From JAGNZR01 sp051656905 (GTDB lineage: Bacteria > Fusobacteriota > Fusobacteriia > Fusobacteriales > Fusobacteriaceae): DNA of 22,168 nt. How positions within the stretch are numbered: the first letter of the stretch is position 1; each line of letters starts with the position of its first letter. The notes beneath the pieces are model-generated. The model had not been told where the DNA came from. It searched no databases and worked only from the letters and a program-made list of their open reading frames with translations. The position numbers and the translations under genes were made by a program. The stretch lies in contig JBOFJQ010000013.1 of the NCBI GenBank assembly GCA_051656905.1, positions 1-22,168 on the forward strand, read 5' to 3'. This document shows, one piece after another, positions 1-6,911 of the stretch.

Positions 1-72
1 CTCAGGTGTAGTCATTTTAATTGTTTCAACCATTTTAATTCTAAAAGGTTCTGGTACATACTTGATAGCCAT
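1..72 (-). CDS. tnaA: Tryptophanase / tyrosine phenol-lyase, N-terminal fragment
   Basis: Read on the minus strand, the ATG at 72-70 opens 24 codons that run off the left edge. The peptide contains VPEPFRIKMVETIKM. The EPFRIK(M/S)VE block is the conserved N-terminus of the PLP-dependent beta-eliminating lyases: tryptophanase (tryptophan to indole, pyruvate and ammonia) and tyrosine phenol-lyase (tyrosine to phenol, pyruvate and ammonia). A strong Shine-Dalgarno (CGGAGGT, minus strand 86-80) sits 7 nt upstream. Only about 5% of the protein is present, so the PLP lysine and substrate residues cannot be seen. Tryptophanase is preferred because the block resembles Proteus-type TnaA and many fusobacteria are indole producers, but tyrosine phenol-lyase remains possible. 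The gene diverges from lepB. Confidence 0.72.
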   Translation of the reverse strand, partial: MAIKYVPEPFRIKMVETIKMTTPE

Positions 73-142
73 AACGTTTACCTCCGTTTTTTAGTCTACC
101 CCGGTCATCTATAAAATTATAAATAGGCGGTCAGTATCAAAT

Positions 143-169
143 TTTATATGCGTTTATATTACATATAAA
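143..169. repeat. Inverted repeat TTTATATG / CATATAAA
   Basis: The arms TTTATATG (143-150) and CATATAAA (162-169) are perfect 8-bp complements with an 11-nt spacer. The site lies about 70-100 bp upstream of the lyase start on the minus strand, where a regulator of amino-acid catabolism could bind. In DNA this AT-rich, a chance origin is quite possible. No known regulator is assigned. Confidence 0.4.
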
Positions 170-209
170 TAGAGTGTATATTAAAAAAAAAACAATGTCA
201 AAGGTTTTA

Positions 210-234
210 ATTACATTATATAATTAAATGTAAT
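210..234. repeat. Inverted repeat ATTACATT / AATGTAAT
   Basis: The arms ATTACATT (210-217) and AATGTAAT (227-234) are perfect 8-bp complements around a 9-nt spacer. The left arm overlaps an ATTATATAAT palindrome that gives a TATAAT hexamer on both strands (219-224 on +, 220-215 on -). This arrangement would suit an operator over a promoter, but the regulator and direction are unknown and the site is unproven. Confidence 0.4.
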
Positions 235-368
235 AGAACACTTTGTTTTATAAGAGAATAAAAAACAATAAAAAAACAACGGAAAAAGAATAAAAAATAG
301 AGTTGAAAATAGAATAAAAAAAACTTATTTTTAAAAATAAAAAATAGGAAATATCCAATTAATATATT

Positions 369-449
369 ATGAATAAAAAACTTAGAAATATAAGAGATTA
401 TACTAAAAAAGAATTTTATTATGGTGCATTATATGGTAATATTAAGTAG
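369..449 (+). CDS. Possible 26-residue small protein
   Basis: An ATG-started ORF of 26 codons ends in TAG and begins MNKKLRNIRDYTKKEF, ending YYGALYGNIK. It is basic and rich in aromatics, with no membrane segment. The wording looks protein-like rather than random AT-rich translation, but the upstream AGGAA (346-350) is about 18 nt from the start, too far for a good ribosome binding site. It lies 48 bp ahead of lepB in the same direction. It could be a real small protein, a decayed remnant of a longer gene, or a chance ORF. No family is recognised. Confidence 0.28.
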   Translation: MNKKLRNIRDYTKKEFYYGALYGNIK

Positions 450-497
450 GATGTTATTTTATTATTATATTTAATTTAAATTTAAAAAGAGGTAGAA

Positions 498-1424
498 ATG
501 GACAAGGGTAAACTAGTAATAAATGGAGTTTTTTATCTAGTATTAACAATATTTTTTATATATCTTTTTATAAAAGAAAAAGAGTTAGTTGAAAAGATAA
601 AAGTCTATAAAGATAGGTTGAGTAATTCAATTATTGACAAGTTTGGAATTAAAAATACAACTGCAATTAATGTTATATCAAAAGGGATACATTATACAGA
701 AAGTATTGTTACAGCTCTAATATTAGTATTAATAATTCAGAGATTTTACATTGGAAATTTTATGGTTCCAACTGGATCAATGATTCCAACAATTATTCCA
801 AATGACAGACTGTTTGGGAATATGGTTATTTATAAATTTAAAAAGCCACAAAGAGAAGATATTGTAGTTTTTAAAGAACCTATTCAGAATAAAGTTTTAT
901 ATACAAAACGGTTAATGGGATTACCTGGAGAAAAAATACAAATAAAAGATAATCATCTAAATATTAATGGTGTACCAATAAATATTAGAAAATATTCAGA
1001 TTTAGGTATGTTAGAAGGGAAAGAATGGGTAATACCAAAAAAAGGGGATAAGGTAAAAATAATACCTTATGCAAATTATGAGAGGTTATACAATGAAAAT
1101 AAAATAAATGTAGCCGCAGTTCAGAAGGATTTAAAAGACAATCCAGGAGCAGTTGAACAAATATTACCTAAAATACAATTCCAAGTAAATGGAGAAAATA
1201 CAGGAATGATTTTAGATGTAATTGATAAAAAAGAAGTAATTGAAAAACTATTTAAAGGTGAAACAATCGAAGTAACTTTAGATGAAGATTACTATGTGAC
1301 TCTTGGAGACAATACAGATTCTAGTTATGATAGCAGATTCTGGGGATTTGTAGCAGAAAGTAGAATCAGAGGAAAAGCTTTTGTAAGATTTTGGCCTTTA
1401 AATAAAATGTCTTTACTAAAGTAA
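498..1424 (+). CDS. lepB: Signal peptidase I
   Basis: Membrane-bound serine protease that removes signal peptides from exported preproteins, acting on the outer face of the inner membrane. The protein has 308 residues, with hydrophobic segments at about 9-25 and 66-84. The second one leads directly into box B, PTGSMIPT (91-98), which carries the nucleophile Ser94. Box D, YTKRLMGLPGE (135-145), supplies the general base Lys137, and box E, GDNTDSSYDSR (270-280), closes the active site. This Ser/Lys dyad defines the S26A family. The insert between boxes D and E (about 160-260) is long compared with minimal Gram-positive SipS-type enzymes. The start is supported by AGAGGT 6 nt upstream. It is the first gene of a run with the acetyltransferase and purB. 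Confidence 0.95.
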   Translation: MDKGKLVINGVFYLVLTIFFIYLFIKEKELVEKIKVYKDRLSNSIIDKFGIKNTTAINVISKGIHYTESIVTALILVLIIQRFYIGNFMVPTGSMIPTIIPNDRLFGNMVIYKFKKPQREDIVVFKEPIQNKVLYTKRLMGLPGEKIQIKDNHLNINGVPINIRKYSDLGMLEGKEWVIPKKGDKVKIIPYANYERLYNENKINVAAVQKDLKDNPGAVEQILPKIQFQVNGENTGMILDVIDKKEVIEKLFKGETIEVTLDEDYYVTLGDNTDSSYDSRFWGFVAESRIRGKAFVRFWPLNKMSLLK

Positions 1425-1446
1425 AATATTATATAAAGAGGGTAAT

Positions 1447-1920
1447 ATGAGTTTAAATTTGAGTAAAAATAGCGTCATTAATTTGAAAGAAGAGAGTAAT
1501 TTAGAAGTGAGAAATCAGATTTTAAATGAAATATGTATTCTAGAAAATAAAATATTTGGAAATTCATCTTATTCTGAGATACAAATAAGAGAGATGTTAG
1601 ATAGTCCAAGTTATTATATTTATACATCCTTGGATGAAAAGTTAAAAACAGAGGGGTATATTATAATTTATGATTCCATAGACTCTTTGGAAATAATGAA
1701 AATTGCAGTGGATTTTCAAAATAGAAATAAGAATATAGGGACAAAATTATTAAAAAAAGTATTAGAAAACTCAAATTTGAATATATTGTTAGAGGTTAGA
1801 GAGAGTAATTCTAGTGCAATTAATTTTTATAAAAAAAATGGATTTAACCAAATATCAGTGAGAAAAAATTATTATAATGATAATAATGAAAATGCAATAA
1901 TAATGTTATTAGACATATAG
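1447..1920 (+). CDS. rimI: GNAT acetyltransferase, RimI-like
   Basis: A 157-residue Gcn5-related N-acetyltransferase, most like RimI, which acetylates the N-terminal alanine of ribosomal protein S18 using acetyl-CoA. The acetyl-CoA pyrophosphate loop falls at QNRNKNIGTKLL (91-102). This is degenerate compared with the usual QxxGxG/A, although IGT keeps the last glycine. The segment LEVRESNSSAINFYKKNGF (115-133) is the RimI hallmark: Glu116 and Tyr128 are spaced exactly as E. coli RimI Glu103 and Tyr115. The RKNYY block at 139-143 also matches. GAGGG lies about 6 nt ahead of the ATG. It sits 22 bp after lepB and 14 bp before purB, so the three are probably co-transcribed. It is not next to tsaB, where rimI is often found, so another acceptor protein is possible. 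Confidence 0.75.
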   Translation: MSLNLSKNSVINLKEESNLEVRNQILNEICILENKIFGNSSYSEIQIREMLDSPSYYIYTSLDEKLKTEGYIIIYDSIDSLEIMKIAVDFQNRNKNIGTKLLKKVLENSNLNILLEVRESNSSAINFYKKNGFNQISVRKNYYNDNNENAIIMLLDI

Positions 1921-1934
1921 AGGAGAGATGAAAA

Positions 1935-3368
1935 ATGAACAAAGAAATTTATAGTAACCCTTTAGCGGAGAGATATTCTTCTAAGGAGATGTTAGAGAAC
2001 TTTTCACCTAAGAATAAGTTTTCAACTTGGAGAAAATTATGGATAGCTCTTGCTGAGTCAGAAAAAGAGTTAGGACTTAATATTACAGATGAGCAAATTG
2101 CAGACATGAAGAAAGTAATCTATGATATAGATTATGATTTAGCAGATGCTCAAGAGAAAAAAGTAAGACATGACGTAATGGCTCATGTGCACACATTTGG
2201 AACTCAAGCACCAAGTGCTATGCCTATAATTCATTTAGGTGCAACATCAGCATACGTTGGAGATAATACTGATTTAATTCAGATAAAATCTGGACTAGAA
2301 ATTCTAAGAGCTAAAATTGTAAATGTTTTAGAAGGTATGGCTAAATTTGCTATGGAATATAAAGATTTACCTACATTAGGATTTACTCATTTTCAAGCAG
2401 CACAGCTTACAACAGTAGGAAAAAGAACTACTCTTTGGATGCAGTCTCTTCTTTTAGATTTAGAAGAATTAGATTTCAGAATTGAAAACTTAAGATTTAG
2501 AGGGGTAAAAGGAACTACAGGAACACAAGCAAGTTTCAAAGATCTTTTCAATGGAGATTTTGACAAGGTAAAAAAATTAGATGATATGGTTACAGCAAAA
2601 ATGGGATTCAATAAAAAATTAGAGGTAACTGGTCAAACTTATGACAGAAAAATTGATAGTCAAATAGCAGCTTTATTATCAAATATAGCTCAATCATCTC
2701 ATAAATTTACTAATGATTTAAGATTATTACAGCATTTAAAAGAGATAGAGGAGCCTTTTGAAAAATCACAAATAGGGTCATCAGCAATGGCATATAAGAG
2801 AAATCCAATGAGAAGTGAAAGAATATCGTCACTTGCCAAATTTGTAATTGCTTTAGAAACTAGTACTGCAATGGTAGCGTCAACTCAATGGTTTGAAAGA
2901 ACATTAGATGATTCAGCAAATAAAAGACTTTCTTTACCACAAGCATTTTTAGCAGTTGATGCAATTTTAATCATTTGGAAAAATGTATTAGATGGGTTAG
3001 TAGTTTATCCAAAAATGATAGAAAAACATGTAATGGCAGAGCTTCCATTTATGGCTACAGAGTACATAATAATGGAGTGCGTAAAGAATGGTGGAGATAG
3101 ACAAGAGCTGCACGAAAGAATTAGACTTCACTCAATGGAAGCTGGTAAAATGGTTAAAATTGAAGCAAAAGAAAATGATTTGTTAGAAAGAATATTATCA
3201 GATGAATATTTTAATTTAGATAAAGAAAAGCTAGTAAGCATAATGAATCCTAAAAATTTTACAGGATTTGCAGGACAACAAACGGAAGATTTTATAGAAA
3301 AAGAGGTCAGACCAATTTTAGAAAAATATAAATCTTGCTTAGGGATGAACGTAGATTTAAGGGTTTAA
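1935..3368 (+). CDS. purB: Adenylosuccinate lyase
   Basis: Fumarate-lyase superfamily enzyme that acts twice in purine synthesis: SAICAR to AICAR plus fumarate, and adenylosuccinate to AMP plus fumarate. The 477-residue length fits the long form. Visible blocks are VRHDVMAHVHTFG (77-89), LGATSAYVGDNTD (101-113), GFTHFQAAQLTTVGKR (149-164, His152 the catalytic acid) and the flexible signature loop GSSAMAYKRNPMRSE (281-295) with the catalytic serine. The segment WFERTLDDSANKRLSLPQAF follows. Overall wording is strikingly close to the human/eukaryotic ADSL branch rather than the E. coli or B. subtilis forms. The start is set by GAGGAGAG about 8 nt upstream. An earlier ATG at 1929 is out of frame. 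Confidence 0.96.
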   Translation: MNKEIYSNPLAERYSSKEMLENFSPKNKFSTWRKLWIALAESEKELGLNITDEQIADMKKVIYDIDYDLADAQEKKVRHDVMAHVHTFGTQAPSAMPIIHLGATSAYVGDNTDLIQIKSGLEILRAKIVNVLEGMAKFAMEYKDLPTLGFTHFQAAQLTTVGKRTTLWMQSLLLDLEELDFRIENLRFRGVKGTTGTQASFKDLFNGDFDKVKKLDDMVTAKMGFNKKLEVTGQTYDRKIDSQIAALLSNIAQSSHKFTNDLRLLQHLKEIEEPFEKSQIGSSAMAYKRNPMRSERISSLAKFVIALETSTAMVASTQWFERTLDDSANKRLSLPQAFLAVDAILIIWKNVLDGLVVYPKMIEKHVMAELPFMATEYIIMECVKNGGDRQELHERIRLHSMEAGKMVKIEAKENDLLERILSDEYFNLDKEKLVSIMNPKNFTGFAGQQTEDFIEKEVRPILEKYKSCLGMNVDLRV

Positions 3369-3393
3369 AAAAGAACGGTAAATTCGTAAAGTA

Positions 3394-3422
3394 ATCATAA
3401 AGAACAAAAATTTTTTTATGAT
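3394..3422 (+). terminator. Weak hairpin downstream of purB
   Basis: ATCATAAA (3394-3401) and TTTATGAT (3415-3422) are perfect 8-bp arms around a 13-nt loop that itself holds AAAAATTTT. The stem has one GC pair and no U-run after it, so it is a poor intrinsic terminator. It is recorded only because no better candidate lies between purB and the next gene. Confidence 0.22.
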
Positions 3423-3516
3423 AAATAGATCAAAATGATAAAAAATGCAATAAAACTCATTTTTTAAAATAAAAATGCTACAAAAGTGTCCATAAAAAGA
3501 AAAAAATAAAAAAATC

Positions 3517-3545
3517 TAGACAAATTATGGTAAATATAAGATAAT
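3517..3545 (+). promoter_or_regulatory. Sigma70-type promoter for the 3573 gene and glmM
   Basis: TAGACA (3517-3522) and GATAAT (3540-3545) are separated by exactly 17 bp. Each differs from the TTGACA / TATAAT consensus at one position. Predicted transcription start is about 20 bp before the ATG at 3573. This is the best-spaced promoter match in the 204-bp gap after purB and would drive the membrane protein-glmM-methyltransferase group, possibly reading on into the atp genes. Confidence 0.5.
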
Positions 3546-3572
3546 AAGTTTAATTTAAATTTAAGGAAGATA

Positions 3573-4100
3573 ATGGTAGAAAAAAAAGATTTTATAAATA
3601 AAGAAGAGTTATATTTAACATGTTTAGTTTTATTATCTCTCTATTTTTCTTTAGCAGAGAATATTATACCTAAACCTTTTCCATGGATGAAATTAGGGAT
3701 TGCTAATATAGCAACCCTAATTGCATTGGAAAAATTTGGTAAAAAAATGGCCTTAGAAATTGTGCTTTTAAGAGTTTTAATACAGGGAGTTATGTTAGGA
3801 ACACTGCTTAGCCCAGGATTTATTATAAGCTTACTCTCAGGAGTGATATCAACTAGTGGTATGATATTTTTGTATAGATTTAGAGATAATCTTAGTTTAA
3901 CTGCTATAAGTTTAGTGAGTGGCTTCTTACATAATTTAGTTCAATTAATTGTAGTATATTTTTTAATGTTTAGAAATGTAAATATTAACAATAAAGCAAT
4001 ATTAATTTTTATACTTATATTTTTAGGTATAGGAGCAATATCAGGATTGATAATTGGATTAATAACAGAAAGAATAAGAATAAGGAAGGTAGAAATATAA
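3573..4100 (+). CDS. Gx transporter family membrane protein
   Basis: A 175-residue integral membrane protein. The block ENIIPKPFPWMKLGIANIATL (29-49) is characteristic of the family annotated as heptaprenyl diphosphate synthase component I (Hpre_diP_synt_I), now placed among Gx / ECF-type substrate-binding membrane proteins. Hydrophobic segments lie at about 12-28, 42-52, 60-80, 81-100, 107-132 and 142-165. No prenyl-transferase DDxxD motif is present, so the enzyme name is probably misleading. A vitamin- or precursor-uptake S-component-like role fits the fold better, but the substrate is unknown. AGGAAG precedes the ATG by 5 nt. The stop codon is 2 bp from glmM, implying translational coupling with that cell-wall precursor gene. 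Confidence 0.7.
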   Translation: MVEKKDFINKEELYLTCLVLLSLYFSLAENIIPKPFPWMKLGIANIATLIALEKFGKKMALEIVLLRVLIQGVMLGTLLSPGFIISLLSGVISTSGMIFLYRFRDNLSLTAISLVSGFLHNLVQLIVVYFLMFRNVNINNKAILIFILIFLGIGAISGLIIGLITERIRIRKVEI

Positions 4101-4102
4101 TT

Positions 4103-5461
4103 ATGAGAAAATATTTTGGAACAGATGGGATAAGAGGGGAAGCAAACGTAGAATTAACAGCAGAACTAGCAATGAGACTAGGGTATGCACTAGGTTATCA
4201 AATAAGAAAAAATAATCCAAATAAGAAAAATTTAAAACTTATTATGGGATGTGACACAAGAATTTCTGGATACATGTTAAGATCTGCTTTAACAGCAGGG
4301 CTTAACTCAATGGGAATAGATATTACATTTGTAGGAGTTGTTCCAACTCCAGCAGTTGCATATTTAGTAACAAGAGATAAAGCTGAAGCAGGAATAATGA
4401 TATCAGCATCACACAATCCAGCGAAAGATAATGGAATTAAAATATTTGCAGCAGATGGATATAAACTTCCAGATGAAGTTGAATTAGAGTTAGAAGCTCT
4501 TATGGATAATATGCCACTAGTTCAACAAAATACATTACCAGGCGATAAAGTTGGTAAATTCAAATATGCTGAGGATGATTATTTTAAGTATAGAGATCAT
4601 CTAATTTCAACTGTAAATGGTGATTTCTCAGGTATGAAAATAATACTAGATGCGGCTAATGGTTCAGCTTATAGAGTAGCAAAAGAGATTTTTATGGCTT
4701 TAAAAGCAGAGATAGTTACAATAAATGATGCTCCAAACGGTACTAATATTAATGTGAAATGTGGTTCAACACATCCAGAAATATTAGCTAAGGTCGTTGT
4801 AGGATATAACGCAGACTTAGGACTAGCATATGATGGAGATGCAGATAGATTAGTAGCTGTAGATAAATTTGGTAAGATAATAGATGGAGACAAAATAATT
4901 TCTATACTAGCTTGTAAAATGGCCAACAATGCTTCTTTAAATAAGAATAAAGTTGTTACAACTATTATGAGTAATATGGGTGTTGAGAGCTATTTAAAAG
5001 AGAAAAATATTGAGTTAATTAGAGCTAATGTTGGAGATAGATACGTTTTAGAAGCTATGAAAGAAAATGGATTAAATCTAGGTGGAGAGCAATCTGGTCA
5101 TATTATATTATTAGATTATTCAACTACAGGTGATGGAGTATTAAGTTCATTAAAACTAGTTGAAGCTTTAAGAGATTCTAAACATACATTAGATGAGAAG
5201 GTTTCTGAAATTCAAGAATGGCCACAAGAGATGATAAATGTGAAAGTTGCAAGAGATAAAAAGGCAACATGGGCACAAAACGAGACAATAACTTCTTTTA
5301 TAACTAAAAAAGAGGAAGAGATGGCAGGGAAAGGAAGAGTACTTGTTAGAACTTCTGGAACAGAGCCAATTATAAGAGTAATGGTTGAAGGAAAAGAGGC
5401 TTCAGTTGTTGGTAAAGTGGTAAGAGAAATTGCAGATTTAGTTGAAAGAGAGTTAGTATAG
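4103..5461 (+). CDS. glmM: Phosphoglucosamine mutase
   Basis: Converts glucosamine-6-phosphate to glucosamine-1-phosphate, the step feeding UDP-GlcNAc for peptidoglycan and lipopolysaccharide. The 452-residue length is normal for GlmM. It starts with MRKYFGTDGIRG, typical of the family. The phosphoserine loop GIMISASHNP (97-106) carries catalytic Ser103. The Mg2+ loop is DGDADR (244-249), the sugar-binding loop is GEQSGH (328-333), and the C-terminal phosphate-binding loop is RTSGTEP (416-422). GEQSGH and the N-terminus favour GlmM over other phosphohexomutases. The ribosome binding site (AGGAAGGT) lies inside the end of the preceding gene at a rather long spacing of about 12 nt. The methyltransferase follows after 1 bp. 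Confidence 0.95.
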   Translation: MRKYFGTDGIRGEANVELTAELAMRLGYALGYQIRKNNPNKKNLKLIMGCDTRISGYMLRSALTAGLNSMGIDITFVGVVPTPAVAYLVTRDKAEAGIMISASHNPAKDNGIKIFAADGYKLPDEVELELEALMDNMPLVQQNTLPGDKVGKFKYAEDDYFKYRDHLISTVNGDFSGMKIILDAANGSAYRVAKEIFMALKAEIVTINDAPNGTNINVKCGSTHPEILAKVVVGYNADLGLAYDGDADRLVAVDKFGKIIDGDKIISILACKMANNASLNKNKVVTTIMSNMGVESYLKEKNIELIRANVGDRYVLEAMKENGLNLGGEQSGHIILLDYSTTGDGVLSSLKLVEALRDSKHTLDEKVSEIQEWPQEMINVKVARDKKATWAQNETITSFITKKEEEMAGKGRVLVRTSGTEPIIRVMVEGKEASVVGKVVREIADLVERELV

Positions 5462-5462
5462 A

Positions 5463-6173
5463 ATGTATAAAAATTTTGCTAAGATATATGATCTGTTTAT
5501 GGAAGTATGCGATTATGAAGAATGGAAAAATCAAGTATATGCTATAGCAGATAAATATGATAAAAAAACAGGTGAACTTTTAGATATTGGATGTGGAACT
5601 GGGGAAGTATTACTTAGAACTAAGGATAGATACAGATGTACAGGAATGGACATTTCAACAGAGATGCTAAAAGTGGCAGAAAAAAAATTAAAGAAGAAAG
5701 ATATCCCTCTATTTCATGCAGATATGATCAATTTTAATTTAGGGAAAAAATACGACGTGTGTATAAGTTTATTTGATACAGTTAACCACATCTTAGACTT
5801 AAATGAGCTAGCAAGTCACTTTTATTGTGTAAAAGAGCACTTAAATGAAGGCGGAATTTATATTTTTGATGTTGTAGATAGAGAGTTTATGTCAGATATG
5901 TTTTCTAATGGCAGTTTTGTGGATATAAGAAGTAAAATTACGACAATATGGGAACATGAATTAGAAGAAGGTATAGATTATATAGACGCTACTTATTTTG
6001 TAAAAAATAAGCAAGGTACCTACGATAAATATGTTGAAGGTTATGAAAAAAGAGTGTTCACAGAGCAAGAGATTAAAGGTGCTTTGGAGTTAGCAAACTT
6101 GAAATTATTAGAAATAATTGAAAATAACACAATAGCGGGAACAAGAAAATTCTATGTTGTTAATACAAAATAG
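5463..6173 (+). CDS. Class I SAM-dependent methyltransferase
   Basis: A 236-residue Rossmann-fold methyltransferase. Motif I is LLDIGCGTGEVLLRT (39-53), binding the SAM carboxypropyl group. The acidic end of strand 2 is GMDIS (61-65), which contacts the ribose, and HADMINF (85-91) matches the adenine-contact region. A motif IV-like YDVCISLFDTVNHI spans 97-110. The N-terminus MYKNFAKIYDLFME is typical of small standalone methyltransferases of the Methyltransf_25 group. The substrate cannot be told from sequence. The start is 1 bp after glmM, with a purine-rich site (GAAAGAGAG) inside the glmM end, so expression is coupled to glmM. It ends 36 bp before the atp genes. Confidence 0.85.
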   Translation: MYKNFAKIYDLFMEVCDYEEWKNQVYAIADKYDKKTGELLDIGCGTGEVLLRTKDRYRCTGMDISTEMLKVAEKKLKKKDIPLFHADMINFNLGKKYDVCISLFDTVNHILDLNELASHFYCVKEHLNEGGIYIFDVVDREFMSDMFSNGSFVDIRSKITTIWEHELEEGIDYIDATYFVKNKQGTYDKYVEGYEKRVFTEQEIKGALELANLKLLEIIENNTIAGTRKFYVVNTK

Positions 6174-6198
6174 AAAATAATGTTTTTACTTGAGGACT

Positions 6199-6212
6199 AG
6201 GTGTTTTGTATG
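6199..6212 (+). promoter_or_regulatory. RBS and start choice for the atpZ-like gene
   Basis: AGGTG (6199-6203) stands 6 nt before ATG 6210. A GTG at 6201, in the same frame, would have GAGGA (6192-6196) only 4 nt away. Both are workable. ATG 6210 is preferred because of the better codon and spacing, and because the extra three residues (M-F-C) add nothing recognisable. Confidence 0.5.
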
Positions 6213-6494
6213 TTTAAGAAGAAAGAAGAAGATTTTGAAAATTATAAAGAGTTAAAGAAAAACCCTTTAGGAGAAAAGAAAAGATTCAGAATTGATCCCA
6301 ATATTATTCATGCAGTTTCACTTTTAGGTTATATAGGTTTTTTATTAATAGGAAGTATACTTATAAATATAGGGATATATAAAATTATCGAAAAATATTT
6401 CTCTTATAAAAGTAATGTGCTTTTCCTGGTTTTTGTATTGTTAGGTATAATATCGGGATTTTATAATATTTATAAAGTAATTATGAAAAAATAA
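6210..6494 (+). CDS. atpZ: AtpZ-like membrane protein at head of atp operon
   Basis: A 94-residue protein (97 if GTG 6201 is used) with a charged N-terminal tail of about 33 residues and two hydrophobic helices at about 36-58 and 69-91. The second helix ends GFYNIYKVIMKK, as in the AtpZ / F0F1-ATPase gene 1 family. Position supports the call: AtpZ homologues occur directly before atpI in many atp operons. In Bacillus, AtpZ with AtpI has been linked to Mg2+/Ca2+ handling and to assembly of the synthase, but its role here is inferred. No promoter or terminator is obvious in the 36 bp separating it from the methyltransferase. Confidence 0.6.
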   Translation: MFKKKEEDFENYKELKKNPLGEKKRFRIDPNIIHAVSLLGYIGFLLIGSILINIGIYKIIEKYFSYKSNVLFLVFVLLGIISGFYNIYKVIMKK

Positions 6495-6504
6495 AGGGGT
6501 TAAC

Positions 6505-6879
6505 ATGCATGATTTAAAAAGGGTTTTTAAAAACTCAGCGAAAACCTCAACAATAATTTTAGTATATGGAATTTTAACAAGAAGTAATATAATATATATC
6601 GGAATGTTTGGAGGGTCACTTCTTTCGATTCTTTCTTTATATATGATGACGATGGAAGCTAAAAAAATAATATATTCAAGGTCAGCAAAAAGAGTAGCTG
6701 TTCTGGGGTATTTAAAAAGATATGCAATGTATGGGGTATTTTTAGGAGTAATGGCACATTATTATGGAGTGCCTATGTTAATAGGGTCAGCAATGGGATT
6801 ATTAAACATAAAAGTTAACGTATGTTTCTTAGTTCTTTCTGAAAATATAGAAGGCTTAAAAAATAAATATTTTAAGTAA
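6505..6879 (+). CDS. atpI: ATP synthase protein I
   Basis: A 124-residue membrane protein with four hydrophobic segments at about 15-29, 30-49, 68-87 and 89-111, the AtpI layout. AtpI helps assemble the c-subunit ring of the Fo motor. In Na+-type synthases such as those of Propionigenium and Ilyobacter, it has been shown to aid c-ring formation. Sequence conservation in this family is low, so the call relies on topology, size and its place between the atpZ-like gene and atpB. The start has AAGGGG about 6 nt upstream and lies 10 bp after the atpZ-like stop. Confidence 0.72.
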   Translation: MHDLKRVFKNSAKTSTIILVYGILTRSNIIYIGMFGGSLLSILSLYMMTMEAKKIIYSRSAKRVAVLGYLKRYAMYGVFLGVMAHYYGVPMLIGSAMGLLNIKVNVCFLVLSENIEGLKNKYFK

Positions 6880-6911
6880 AAAAATTCTTAAATTAGAAAA
6901 AAGGAGGTAAA

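Larger units (their letters stand above)
73..497. other. Divergent intergenic region, 425 bp, AT-rich
   Basis: This stretch separates the divergently transcribed lyase gene and lepB and must hold both promoters. I see two perfect 8-bp inverted repeats, at 143-169 and 210-234, listed separately. There is also a possible 26-codon ORF at 369-449. An ATTATATAAT palindrome at 215-224 offers a TATAAT -10 element on either strand, but no convincing -35 box lies at the right distance on either side. No TnaC-like leader peptide with a critical tryptophan and terminal proline is visible ahead of the lyase. Confidence 0.7.

Noticed and set aside
91..108. Minus-strand five-codon ORF (M-T-G-V-D) just before the lyase ribosome binding site, as a TnaC-like leader peptide
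   Set aside because: It has no ribosome binding site, no tryptophan and no terminal proline, and it is too short to act as a TnaC-type stalling peptide.
3573..4100. Annotation as heptaprenyl diphosphate synthase component I enzyme
   Set aside because: The protein is a six-segment membrane protein without prenyl-synthase motifs. The enzyme name attached to the family does not fit.
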